A stretch of 64,000 bases of DNA from Liquidambar formosana (taxonomy: Eukaryota > Streptophyta > Magnoliopsida > Saxifragales > Altingiaceae). The translations under genes were made by a program, and so were the position numbers. Of this stretch, positions 23,261 through 34,469 are shown piece by piece; position 1 is the stretch's first letter, and every line of letters starts with the position of its first letter. The stretch lies in the NCBI GenBank assembly GCA_039720395.1, contig CM077824.1:15061204-15125203 (forward strand), given 5' to 3'. A model generated the notes under the pieces. That model was not told the origin of the DNA. It ran no database searches and saw nothing but the letters and a program-made list of their open reading frames with translations.

Positions 23261-24530
23261 CTACTTTAAAATTACCATTAACACATGAAATTATGAGACT
23301 ACCTAGATCTTTATGCTAAGGAGAAATATTGTTTTAAATGATAGCACTCACTTGCTCAGTTAAAAATGCCTTCTTTTGTACGTTAAGCTTACACTTGACC
23401 ATACACAAATCTTTCAAAAATTTAACATAAGAAGGAATTTGTTTTACTGCATCCAACAAAGGAATATTGACTTTCACTTGTTTAAAGATTTCAAGAATGT
23501 CAGCATTATTATTCACTTTTTGAGGTGGTTGCAATCTTTAAGGAAAAGAATGGGAATGGCGCATCTCTCAACTACACTTGACTCGGGCTTATTAAGTTCA
23601 TTACTACTTTTTGTTTTTGAAAATTCTTCTTTTTCTTTGTCCTTGGATGGTGGAATAGTTTTATCAATAACTTTTCCACTACGAAGAGTAGTAACGGACT
23701 TAGCATGCTCAAGTTGTGTATCAGATAAATTAGAAGCACTAATACTAAATTGACCTTAGGGGTTAGGCTGTGGTTGAGATGGAAATTTACCTTTTTCTTG
23801 AATGCTTAATGAAGTGGTCAACTTAGTAAGAGTGTTTCTAATGTCACCTATACCTTGAGAAGTCTGATTATTTATGGTGGCTTGACTCTGCATAAACTGT
23901 TGCAATGTTTCCTTTAAACCTTTCTTAGGAGGAGGATTATAAGGAACAAAATTAGAATGGCCTTGAGGTGGTAGTGCAACATTATCATTCTTCCAACTGA
24001 AATTTGGATGATTCCTCCACCTTGGATTATAAGTTTCAGAATAGGGTGAAGAAAAATGTTTTTTATTTATGTTTATAGCATTTGTTTAATTGTACAACAC
24101 TTCTTTAAAAGCAGAGATAGTGGGCAATCATTTGTAAAATGTCCTACGGTCTCACAAATACTACAAATATCATTAATTTAGGAACAGAAATAACTTCATT
24201 AACTTTCTTTAACTCTATGGCTTCTAATTTCTTAGCCAAAATAGCTACCCTAGCACTCAAGTTATCATCCTCTCTAAGATGGTACTTACCGCCCCAAGAT
24301 GGGTTGGTAGAAGGTTTGGACCTATCTAAAGTATCAGTTATATCCCAAGATTAGGCACTCTCAGCTAAAAGATCAAAGTAGTAAAAAGCCTCATCAAGTC
24401 CTTATTTATAAATTTCTCATTGCACATCATCTCAACAAATTGGCGCATTTTAGAAGTTAAACTTTGATAGAAAAAACTAATGATACGCCAAGTTTCATAG
24501 CCATGATATGGGCAAGAATTTAATAAATCT
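23261..24530 (-). pseudogene. gag C-terminal half and linker, degraded
   Basis: A piece at 23,334-23,534 (EIFKQVKVNIPLLDAVKQIP) is the usual Gag-protease linker of Athila/Tat elements. A CCHC zinc knuckle is encoded at 24,124-24,165 (CX2CX4HX4C, CSICETVGHF...C). The rest is broken by stops and frameshifts. Confidence 0.75.
24124..24165 (-). other. gag CCHC zinc knuckle
   Basis: Minus-strand codons give C-S-I-C-E-T-V-G-H-F-T-N-D-C, a complete CX2CX4HX4C nucleocapsid knuckle that packages the element RNA. Confidence 0.8.
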
Positions 24531-25006
24531 TTAAAACGTTCCCAATATTAGTAAAAAAATCTCTTTATCTTTTTGTGAAAAATTCATTATTTGCTTTTTG
24601 AGAGCATTAGTCCTATGAAGTGGGAAATGCTTTTTCAAAAATTCAGTTTTCATATCTTGCCATGTGCCAATGGATCTAAGTCTTAAAACATTAAGCCAAT
24701 TTTTCGCTTTATCCTTAAGAGAAAAGGGAAATAATTTCAATTTAATGGTCTCTTCATTACAAGTTTGGTCATAGAAGGTTACACAAACCTCATCAAATTC
24801 CTTAAGGTGCAAATATGAGTTTTCAGATTCTAAATCATGGAATTTAGGTAGCAATGGAATCATGCCATGCTTAAATTTGAAATTATTAGCATTCAGAGGA
24901 AAAATGATGCAAGATGGTGCACTACTCGTAATAGGCTGCAAATAATCTCTAAAAGTCATTTTGTCATCCCATCAATATTCTCAATTTTTCCCTCATTATC
25001 AGACAT
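24531..25006 (-). pseudogene. gag capsid region of the Athila-like element
   Basis: A 142-codon open stretch with NFKFKHGMIPLLPKF, YLHLKEFDEVC, IKLKLFPFSLKDKAKNW and FLKKHFPLHRT, the retrotransposon gag (capsid) core. The likely original start is the ATG at about 25,006 (MSDNEGKIENIDG). That frame hits TGA after 16 codons and the capsid frame is shifted from it, so a frameshift separates the start from the capsid. Confidence 0.85.
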
Positions 25007-25232
25007 GGTGTCAAGTGTGTGATTGTGTCCAAGATAATCAATTAAATTGCCATACAAATTTTCAGATTCAACTCTAACCAAACAATGAGTATAATCACGA
25101 TGCCAAATTTGCATCAAAATAAATAAATAAATAATAATAATTTGTGGAAAGAATTTACCGGATTTGCGAAGAGATTCACAAAATACAACAAACCTCCACC
25201 AAAAACAATGAGCTGCTATTTATCCACGCCAG

Positions 25233-25250
25233 TCCCTGACAACAGTGCCA
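25233..25250 (-). other. primer binding site, tRNA-Asp type, mutated
   Basis: Minus strand reads TGGCACTGTTGTCAGGGA. The Athila/Tat consensus for tRNA-Asp is TGGCGCCGTTGCCGGGGA. All differences are transitions of the methyl-cytosine deamination kind. It lies 6 bp inside the 5' LTR, as expected. Confidence 0.78.
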
Positions 25251-25256
25251 AAAACT

Positions 25257-26472
25257 TGCTGCAACTTTAATAATACTTCAAAGTGCAAGATGTCGCAAAG
25301 TAACAAATTATTGGTGAGTCAGAGGTCGAACCACAGGGAAGGGGAATAATTAATAGAGAAGATTGAGAAAAGATTTTGGAAATTTGGTTGCTTGATTACA
25401 GAGAATTAGTTTGATTGAAAACAATAATTTAAAAACACTAAGGTTCAGAGGTCCACTCACAACAAGTATTAGATATTTGCTAATGACTCAATTTTATAAC
25501 TCAACTGAGATTCATACGAAGGATGATCCCAATCAGATAATCTAACAATTAATTTTATTCAAAACAATTCTAAAAATATGGATTCATAAGGTTGATTGAT
25601 TTATTACAAGAGAAAACTAGTAATTTAATTAGCAGGGAACCCTAAGCATTCACCGTACCCGGAGTTAACAATAAATTAAAGAATTATACCGAATAAATAC
25701 ATTGCAAAATAATAAAAAACAATCAAAACTATGAAAGCTTACATTAAATCCATGAAAGAGTTATTAAACAAATATCAAACAATTGTTGTGGCTTTACCTA
25801 ACCTTCGCAAAACGTTTAGCTACTTATGATAATTAAAAACTAGAAAACTCAAGAGAGGTAGAAGAAAAACAACAAGAGAGGTGGGAGTAGAAGAGAAGAA
25901 GAGGAGTAATATAAGTGCAACCGCCTTTTATTTTCTATGTGCTCTTAGGGTTTCCAAGGGAAAGAGGAGAAAAAAATAAGGAAATAAATTGGGAATCCCG
26001 TTTTTTCTAGGGCTAACTTCTAACCCGTTTTTGACCTACTAAACGTCGAAATCATAAAATATTCGTGAAATACAATATTGTCAAGTTTCAAATTATCTTT
26101 CTAGGAACACTAATTTCGCATCAATTGGGCCTTGGAGTAAAAAGTTATGGTGAAAATACGGTAACTGCTCCAAGCTTCCTTTTTAATATTCTTTCCAACT
26201 TTGGGGATGCCAATTCCTTTGCTAAAATCTTCTAAAATTAATGCACTTCAACCTTGCAAAGCTTCCATATAGTTCCAAATAAATAAAGAATACTTGACCA
26301 TAGGAAATTGGTTTCCTACAAAAATAAAACACACATTAATACACCACTTTAAACATAAAAGCATGTATCAAGAAATCTCATGTATAATGTGTAAAATGCG
26401 GAACTAAGTAGAAAATAGATGTAATAATGTTCACTAAAAGTATGATATTAATGCAATTTTAAGCTATTATCA
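25257..26472 (-). repeat. 5' LTR of the Athila-like element
   Basis: About 1216 bp matching 8556-9778, starting (minus) TGATAATAGC. It carries the transcription start for the element. Confidence 0.88.
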
Positions 26473-26490
26473 CATGTGCCAAATTATCCT

Positions 26491-26501
26491 ATTTATAGAA
26501 T
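26491..26501 (-). promoter_or_regulatory. TATA-like box separated from ORF 8378-8536
   Basis: Minus strand CTATAAATAGG, about 20 bp outside the Athila-like element. Without the insertion it would lie about 40 bp upstream of the ATG at 8536 on the same strand. Confidence 0.35.
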
Positions 26502-26589
26502 ACGTAAAGCACAATTCAATGATACCTAGAGTTCGAACCGTGCAATGGTGGTAATAATAATGCTTAAAAAGTAATTGTTATTTTCAATC

Positions 26590-27720
26590 ATCATACCAAA
26601 CTAAAGTAAAAATTAAAATGTACTACTTATAAATACAATGGCCAATAGTAGTTATACCATTTTAGATGGTTGAATTGCACATGCATGCCATGTATGTCGT
26701 TTGTTAATGCAACAAGGATTTACTACGATACTAAGTCAATGTACTACTTATAAACCACGATTCTAAATCGATAATGTACATTTTTAATCTCTAAGTAGTA
26801 CAATATGCCATAAACCGGATGGCACTATATAAATCATCAAAATTAGAGCATGGCGACCCGGCTTAAAGTGTGTACATATTAAAGTGCATTATTATTTAAT
26901 TGAACCAATAATGGTGATCGCATGCATAATGTTAGAGATCTCAACGTACAATATCATATTATATGCTAGCATGATAAGAAAATATATTTCACACAATTGA
27001 TTATGCTAGTGTGAGATACAAATATATAAACGCTACTGCAGAAATTTGAATGCACAGAATGGCAATGTGAAATGTACAATATAACCACCATTAATGTACG
27101 CATTCGTCCATTATAACGTACTACTTATAAAAGCAATGGTTGTACAACCATTTTAGATGCCTGACATGCAAACGCACTCCTTGTATGTCGTTTGTTAATG
27201 CAACAAGTATTTACTAATACACTAAGTCAATGTACTACTTATAAACCACGATTTTAAAGCTATAATGTATAATTTACTTTCTAAGTAATACAATATGCCA
27301 TAAACCGGATGGCACTATATAAATCATTGAAACTAGAGCATGGGGACGCCGCTTGAAGTGTGTACATATTCAAGTGCATTATTATTGAAATGAACTAATA
27401 ATAGTGATCACATGCATAATGTTAGAGATTGCGATGTACAATATCCCATTTGAGAATCTTTTGTGTATGTTAGCATGATAGAACAGTATGTTTCACATTA
27501 TTGATAATACAAGTGTACGATACAAATACATAAAAGCTACTGCCAATATTTAAATATACATAATAGCGATGTGAAATGTACGATATGGCCACCACTAATG
27601 TACACATTCATTCATTATAACGTACTATTTACAAGTACGAATAGTTGTAAAATCTTTTTAGATGCCTAACATGCAAACGCACTCCTTGTATGCCAATAGT
27701 ATACATGTAGTTGAGCACGA
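26590..27720. repeat. tandem repeat, ~490-bp unit, about 2.3 copies, with TATA boxes
   Basis: The phrase CATAAACCGGATGGCACTAT recurs at about 26,811 and 27,301 (490 bp apart), each followed by ATATAAATCAT and AGCATGG. GCCACCACTAATGTACACAT-type phrases recur at a similar spacing. A diverged copy lies at 3020-3800. Each unit holds a TATA-like CTATATAAAT, recalling spacer promoters of tandem arrays. No ORF is seen. Confidence 0.75.
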
Positions 27721-28060
27721 GTCAACTATTCCTCAAACCTTCTATTGCAAACACATGATTTTCATTGGAAGACATGTGCATTTTCATCAAGACTACTCGT
27801 CGTGTCCATGCCCCTAGTTACGGGTTTGTTTAGTTTCACATGACACGACAATCTATTTCACCTACTATACACACAAGAATGTCATTGGAGTACAATCAGT
27901 CTAAGGATAGAGGCAACACCCATAGAATGGGCAGTTGCACTATTACATTTTTTTTTTTTTAATTTTTATCCCTTTGACTCGTACAAAATTAGAAATTTGC
28001 CCCACCTAAGGAATTTTTTTTTTTCCATTTAAATTTTACAAAATTAGAAATCTGCCTCAC
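27721..28060. other. spacer, no gene seen
   Basis: AT-rich with a T-run near 27,948-27,961 and two related phrases ACAAAATTAGAAATTTGCC/ACAAAATTAGAAATCTGCC. Nothing coding is seen. Confidence 0.5.
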
Positions 28061-28065
28061 TTGAA

Positions 28066-28212
28066 AATATGCTTTATCAAGATATTGTTGAAAGAAACTG
28101 GTCAATAATTGGGGGTCAATTGAATACTTACATTTCTTATATGCGCTCTAATAGTGAGTTTTCATGTTTAAAGGGAATTATTGATCTTACTACAAAATTG
28201 GTTGATACAAAA
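28066..28212 (+). pseudogene. hAT-type (DUF4371/TTF zinc-finger family) transposase fragment
   Basis: About 45 codons match the region before the C-terminal dimerisation domain of plant TTF-type hAT proteins: QLNTYISYMRSNSEFSCLKG and TTKLVDTKK. The fragment runs straight into an A-rich tract (28,210-28,246), so no more of the gene is present. It is not closely related to the hAT element at 13.9-22.1 kb. Confidence 0.5.
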
Positions 28213-28256
28213 AAAAAAACAAAAAAAAAAAAAAAAAAAAAAAAAAACACACACAC
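28210..28256. repeat. A-rich tract and (CA) run
   Basis: About 35 A with a single C, then CACACACACA. It immediately follows the transposase fragment. Confidence 0.8.
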
Positions 28257-29289
28257 ATTGACACTACCTGATCCTAACCTCCTCTGATATTTAAATATAA
28301 AAAATAAAAAACATTGACCTCCTTTGAGATTTAAAAAACTTAACACTCACCTTCCCTCCATCCATTGACAGTTAGGCAATGATCGAATAAAAAATTATTA
28401 ATGACTTTTGAAATGGGACAATTATTTTAAAACATTCCAAAAAGGAAAGTAAAACACTTATTTCGAAACGGAGGGATTAGTTTATATTTTCGAATTAATA
28501 TTTTTCTAAAATATTTATGGCACGTGATAGAAAATGAATGGAGGTGGGGAGGAAAAAAAATTGAAAGGGAGGTCTGCGTATTTTGAAGCAGCTTAAGCAA
28601 CTTATTTACATTAATGGTGATTTCGATATTTTACATACTCTTGAACTGAAAAATTAATGGAAAAGAGGTCTGCGTATTTTTAAGGCCGACTACCTCTGTT
28701 TTATTTAAAGTACTAGTGAAAAATGCATGTGCAAGGCATTTTTAAGAAGTGCCATTATAGGTTTATCAGCAGCATTTTGAATTGATTTACCAGCACTTGA
28801 ATAAATGCCGCTAAAACCCTATAATGGCATTTCTAACACCTTTATTGGCATTTTTAACTGTTGCTATTTCATGAATAAATAAATTATTAATTAATTAAAA
28901 TATGAGAATTAAAGCAACAATGGTGAGTACTATTTGCAATGGTTGTAACAATCTCTAGTAGTTTATAATTTTTACTATATTAGGTTTTTTTTTTTTTAAT
29001 TTATTTAAAGGAAAATTTTAAAAAATAAATAAATAAATTTTTTTTAAAAAAAGTTCCACACCTTATACATATACTAGTAAAATCAGCACATGCTGGGCAC
29101 GTACTTGGTAGTCTTTATTAGTTACACTCTCTCAATTGCAAGATAACTACAAACATCCCACTCAACTGACTAAAAACTTACATTTGACTGACCACAAATG
29201 GGCATCTTGTAGAAGATAAGCCGATACAAGGGCATCTTATGCTCCAAAGGAGAATAAGCAAAGGGCATCTTCTGTTCCAATATACGAGT

Positions 29290-29880
29290 TATAGATCTTC
29301 TAGTACACTTCCATAACTTTTGTAGCATGATGCCACAACCACGATTCTGACGCTCCTACACCTTGATATTGTTCAATAGCATTGTTAGGACACCTTGTGG
29401 CCCAATAGCTTTTGCAATGTAACTAAAAGTGTTCACAGTAGCTTGCCAGATACTGATCTTGTGGGCTTTGTATAGCTCAAGAAGCTCAAAACATATCCTC
29501 ATCCACTCCCTTGCTAGAACAAACTTAGTACCATGGTCTACAATTCGACCAACAAGATCGATGCACTTCTCTTGTACTTTTCAAGTCGATTCTTGAAGAT
29601 AGGGGTCAACGTGGGATGCAGAATCTTTATAAGTGTCATTTTTTGTCATACCAATGACATAAACAATTGCTTTCAAAGATTCGAATATTGATCCTAAAAC
29701 TTCCGTATACTCTTCTCCCAAATACTTGTACAAGACATCTTCGCTGGTCTATTCTTGGAATGCATAAAGAATTCCATCAATCAACGACTCTTCCCAGCGA
29801 GAATCAATATCAGATGCATCCAAGTTTGCAACCAAATCCTTCAACACATAACTCAAAATCTCAATCATATAAAAAATAAG
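29290..29880 (-). pseudogene. SF3B1: captured fragment of the splicing factor SF3B1 (SF3b155)
   Basis: Minus-strand translation matches the HEAT-repeat region of SF3B1, the U2 snRNP protein that grips the branch site. In order: LDASDIDSRWEESLIDGILY, YAFQE then a [26 protein letters not shown]-like [76 protein letters not shown]. Relative to the family, a block between YAFQE and YLGEEY is missing. Several stops and at least one frameshift remove function. It lies in the CACTA-like element, so capture is the simplest origin. The assignment to SF3B1 is secure from the length of collinear match. Confidence 0.85.
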
Positions 29881-31094
29881 TAATTCACTATGACAGTAAA
29901 TTCAGTGCATTGAAAAGAAAAAAATTCTTAGCCCAACCTTATAGATCTCCTCAGCTGGGAGGACAAACATTGTCAAGTGGAGCAAAATGTTGATCTTGGC
30001 AACAAAACCAACATGAAGCAGTGTATTCACTAAAAGTGGAGGTTCCAACGACATGGTACACCCAAACAACAAGATCTACAAGACATTAGAAAGTACCTAA
30101 CACTCCATGGAGACAACCCCTATGAAAACAAGGCCCGCACCACTAGAACCCAACTCGGGCAAAAAAACCACCACCTAAAATGCATAGAAAAAAGACTAAC
30201 AGATTAAACAATTCTTGGGCAAAAAATTTCATATATATGAATAATGAAGAAGTTGCATAATTCAGGTATAAAGAAGTGCAAGATGTAAGATATTGACAAA
30301 TAGTGAATCAAGATTTTTGCTTTATTTTACAAGTAAATTGCTACACTATGGTTGGCAGATCTCCATTCTCCAACACTATGAGCCACACAAAAGACAGATT
30401 GTATGTGGGAAGTAAATAAAAGTAACCCTAACCCTAACATGTACAGACAATCCAAACAGTAGGTTACGCTGGAAAACAACAACACACCATATTGGCAACA
30501 TTTGGCAGCTAGTTTAACACATTAACACCAAAAAAATGGGGAAGCTACCATTTAACAGATTCCTACATATGATAGATAAACTGTGCTAGAGAACCAATTC
30601 GATTTTTCCATAATTTCAACATTTCATCCTCTCCAAGCACAGCACCACCACAAAAATAGCCTTACCAAAGGCCATCAACCCCAAAACTAAGCCACAAAAT
30701 ACATCAATGAATCCTCAACAAAGCCATCCTAAATTAGGTATAAATAGAGCAATAACACCTTTATGAAAGGCAGCCAGAATACATCAAGGATAAAGCTCTG
30801 TTTGGTTACTAAGAAAAAATGCAAGAGAAGGAAAGAAACTAAAAAGCTCAATATTGAGACTTGGACTATCCATTCAGATCGAAAAAAAGCTCTGTTATAC
30901 TATTCTTTAATTGGTCAGTAGCAAATGCCAGTCATTATGTGGGATTTCTAGCCACATTTACATATGTGTGCATTCATCAATAAAAATGGGGTGAAATTGT
31001 TAATCCAATTTGATCAATTGCGTTCCACTTTTCCAAAATATTAATATGACTAGAAATAGAAACAAACAATAACACTCGATAGATAGAAATAGAT

Positions 31095-31246
31095 GGACAT
31101 GGATCGAGTGCAGTTGCAGTTGTACGTCCCGTAAAATTACGAAACTCTCTTTCCTGTGAGACTTTCTCAAGAATGGCATCCCTCGTGATTTCCCTGGTGC
31201 TCACTCCCCTCAACAACACCTGATCAACCCCCATCAACAACAACAA
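31095..31246 (-). pseudogene. captured first-exon fragment of a UPL7-like HECT E3 ubiquitin ligase
   Basis: Minus strand reads QVLLRGVSTREITRDAILEK then VSQEREFRNFTGRTTATAL. This corresponds to the very N-terminus of plant UPL7-type HECT ligases, where LRG.S..EI.RDA.LEKVSQERE.R is followed by an IQ-like FIQRVWR. The match stops abruptly after ATAL, so only exon 1 sequence is present. No HECT domain is in the window. It shares strand and element with the SF3B1 fragment. Confidence 0.65.
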
Positions 31247-31888
31247 AAATCATTGAAAAAAAACAAATCAAAATAAGATATGAAATCAAATGCCATCTAT
31301 CACATAGAGCAAGAGAAACACAGATTTGAAGACAATCACCACAATTTTCAAGATATTCCAAATTCTTGACATACAGTCCGAGAAAAACACATATTTTTAG
31401 GGCTTTCAATAAAAATGGTGAAATTGATCATACCTTTAGGGTTTTTAAAAACGGTGAAATTGATCTTACCAAGCTTATTTTCAGAGGAATCGGAGAATAC
31501 TATGGCAAAAAATTGAAGTTGTTAACTTCAATTTCATCCACCGTCATAGAGGTCAATGGTACTGTTGCTCTTTTCAAGGCAAAGAGTAGTAGGGGTTGAG
31601 GAGCCCATTCCATTATATGTACTGGGTTTACTTGTTCTCCATGATCGAGTTGGGGCTCTTTCTCGTCGATCTACCTAGTTTCTCGGTCTCTCAATTTCAA
31701 GCCGTGTGTTGTGGGGGTAATGGGAAATATTATGAAAGAAAGAAATAATAAATAGAACGTGGGACCCATCTGATATCTTTAGCAGCAATTGGCATTGGTT
31801 TAGCAGCAGTTATTATTGATTGCCGCAACACCCCCACGTCTAGCAGCATTTTTTAGTGAACGCTACTAAAACTAACTTTGTTGTAGTG

Positions 31889-33405
31889 AAATGCATAGCC
31901 ATGAATAAAGATAGACCGTGTGATAGAATTGAACCAAAGTATCATAAATGAGTGAATCTGTACGAATTTGTCTCAACAATAAGTTTGTACAAGCTCTTCT
32001 TTTTATGCAAGACATAAACCAATAAGAATACCTTATAGCTTAACTTCCAATGGTGGGAGCAAAACCAACGTGTACAATAAGGATACCAAGCGTCCAAGCC
32101 TATTACCAAAGACAACAAAGGCTTTTCCAAAAAAAAGTTCATTATCAACAATAGTACTACAAATCGAATGTGGAAATAAAAAATCTATCATTTTTTGTTT
32201 TATAAAAGTAAAATAGTTTCATGTAAATACACACACATACAAAAATGAGACTGAGACTCAGACAGAGAAAGAGAAGAATCTAAAAGCATACACATGGACA
32301 AGAACAAATTACATTCATACTATATTTAATCTTAGCAAAAAGACTAACAAAGGTATTTAAATCCTTCATATTAATCCAAACACCATGGTTAATAAAAGAA
32401 AGGGTGCCAAAAAGTCTCTCATTATATAACATAATAAATAAGCACTTTCGCCCAAAAAAACTGCTACACATTTATTCAGCATCCACAATAAATGAGCAAG
32501 GGAAGGACAACCTTCGGCAATGAAGACGATTCATCTGGGCTACAATAAAAGCATGAAAAAAATCATAGATTCTTTCAGTTTATTGGAAAACAAAATGATT
32601 CCTATTAAAAGATGCATGGCATGCTTAGAGAATGGGTGTCCAATATATTAGCAAGTAAATGGAACATTAAAGCGAATCCAAAATCAATGTACATTGATTC
32701 AAATTGAACATTTAGGGTTTTGACATTTAATTAATAGTGCCTTTCTTAGAGAACAACCTAAATGTTTTGAAATAATGGAATTCAATCTCCTTCATGAAAG
32801 GCTGAGGTAAAAAGTCCAAAGTTATAAAACCAAACTACGAAATACAAACCTAACACTATAATACCTAAAAAGAACGTCTTTAAGAAAAGATACAAAATCT
32901 ACAAAAAATTCGCATTACTAGCTACAACTTACCTAGCACAGACACGACAACAGGAACAACCAATACGAACGAGGAAAGAAATGGAAAAAGAAAAATACGT
33001 AAAGAACAATAAACCCACCAACTAATTCATAGTAAAATGAGGGAAAATGAGGAACAAAAAATAATACTTTGGATTCGTTGAGATTGAATCCAAAATTCCA
33101 CAAATTTGATTTTTTCAATCGCCTCACTGATAGCAAAATTCCTTCAAACAATAAAAGCAAAATTCGCTCCTATGTTTGTTTACTTAGACACCCCACCTCC
33201 CTATATTTCCATCTAGAAAAACTCTCTATCTTTCTTCCCCCCTATGAAGTCTAAATCTTCTCTAGTACAAAGTCATTATTCTTCTCTTTGAAAGAATATA
33301 TTTTTTTTTTTGTGTTTCTCAATAATAAGTGGAGAAAACACGTTCCAATTTATTACATCCCAATGGCAAAAGCATGAACACCAATGTTTTTTGTTTTTTT
33401 TTTTT
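31889..33405. other. AT-rich spacer, no gene seen
   Basis: Short open frames occur on both strands, but none has a recognisable domain or credible start context. Confidence 0.5.
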
Positions 33406-34469
33406 TTTTTTTTGGCAAATACACGGTTTCTGGAATAGCCATCCCATCTGATATCCTTTTCATCGTCAATGAGTTATTCATTAGCTAAATAGAGGATATG
33501 CTCTAGTTTAAAAAGTGGCTATTCCTACTTTGAATAAGAAGCAAGGGAGTGGGCTAAAGTTTTCAATAAGAAAAGAGTTTGAAAATCTAACAAAGTAATA
33601 ATAAAACTCAGGGTAACTTAATTCCAAAACTCCAAAGTTTATATCAACAATCACAATTAAGAAAATCAAAACCAATCCAAAAACATTATCTGACTAGGAA
33701 ATTAATTTTACCAAATGCCATCCAAAACATTCATTGAGAAATAAAAAAATAGTAAGGTAGGTTAAAACAATACCACACCAAGGTTATACAATCTCAACTC
33801 TATTCTCGTGCTCAGGAAACCACATTCGCTTTTTCTACATTATTTTCGTCTAAAATCATGGCAGTAATATTTGAACCAATATTTGTCCATTTTAACCTAA
33901 TGCAATAAGACAAATTTTATTATCAACAGTTACTCCGTTTTTTTTGGCAAATACACGGTTTCTGGAATAGCCATCCCATCTGATATCCTTTTCATCGTCA
34001 ATGAGTTATTCATTAGCTAAATAGAGGATATGCTCTAGTTTAAAAAGTGGCTATTCCTACTTTGAATAAGAAGCAAGGGAGTGGGCTAAAGTTTTCAATA
34101 AGAAAAGAGTTTGAAAATCTAACAAAGTAATAATAAAACTCAGGGTAACTTAATTCCAAAACTCCAAAGTTTATATCAACAATCACAATTAAGAAAATCA
34201 AAACCAATCCAAAAACATTATCTGACTAGGAAATTAATTTTACCAAATGCCATCCAAAACATTCATTGAGAAATAAAAAAATAGTAAGGTAGGTTAAAAC
34301 AATACCACACCAAGGTTATACAATCTCAACTCTATTCTCGTGCTCAGGAAACCACATTCGCTTTTTCTACATTATTTTCGTCTAAAATCATGGCAGTAAT
34401 ATTTGAACCAATATTTGTCCATTTTAACCTAATGCAATAAGACAAATTTTATTATCAACAGTTACTCCG
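33406..34469 (+). repeat. 532-bp direct tandem duplication, copies apparently identical
   Basis: Copy 1 is 33,406-33,937 and copy 2 is 33,938-34,469. GGCAAATACACGGTTTCTGG begins at 33,414 and again at 33,946. TATCAACAGTTACTCCGT ends both. I saw no difference between the copies by eye. Each copy holds an inverted pair GGAATAGCCA/TGGCTATTCC about 80 bp apart. It is either a very recent duplication or an assembly artefact. Confidence 0.93.

Larger units (their letters stand above)
8556..26472 (-). mobile_element. Athila-like Ty3/gypsy LTR retrotransposon, inactive, interrupted by a hAT element
   Basis: Read on the minus strand, the order is 5' LTR (25,257-26,472), tRNA-Asp-type primer site, gag with a CCHC knuckle, protease, RT, RNase H, integrase, a long non-coding stretch, a poly-G polypurine tract and the 3' LTR (8556-9778). 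This order is Ty3/gypsy. The primer site, gag phrases (NFKFKHGMIPLLPKF, KLFPFSLKDKAKNW) and the long 3' non-coding zone point to the Athila lineage. Without the 8.2-kb hAT insertion it would be about 9.7 kb, near the usual size. Many nonsense and frameshift changes show it cannot be autonomous. No clear 5-bp target duplication was found (AAATT versus CATGT). Confidence 0.9.
28711..31888. mobile_element. CACTA-like element carrying captured gene fragments
   Basis: The right end, inverted, reads CACTACAACAAAGTTAG. The left end reads TACTAGTGAAAAATGC, which could be a CACTA start with C-to-T change. Both subterminal zones carry repeated GCAGCATTTT, GCCGCTAAAA and TTTAGCAGCA motifs in both orientations, as in plant CACTA elements. 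No transposase is seen. Inside, on the minus strand, are an SF3B1 fragment (29,290-29,880) and a UPL7-like exon (31,095-31,246). The flanking triplets (AAG/AAA) are not a perfect duplication, so the left end is tentative. Confidence 0.55.

Noticed and set aside
8551..26477. 5-bp target duplication of the Athila-like element
   Set aside because: AAATT on one side and CATGT on the other do not match; either the boundary is off or the flank was altered, so no duplication is claimed.
27948..28256. Processed pseudogene (A-tract after the transposase fragment)
   Set aside because: The fragment ends in an AAG-rich coding context, has no 3' UTR and no target duplication was seen, so the A-tract is more likely local expansion.
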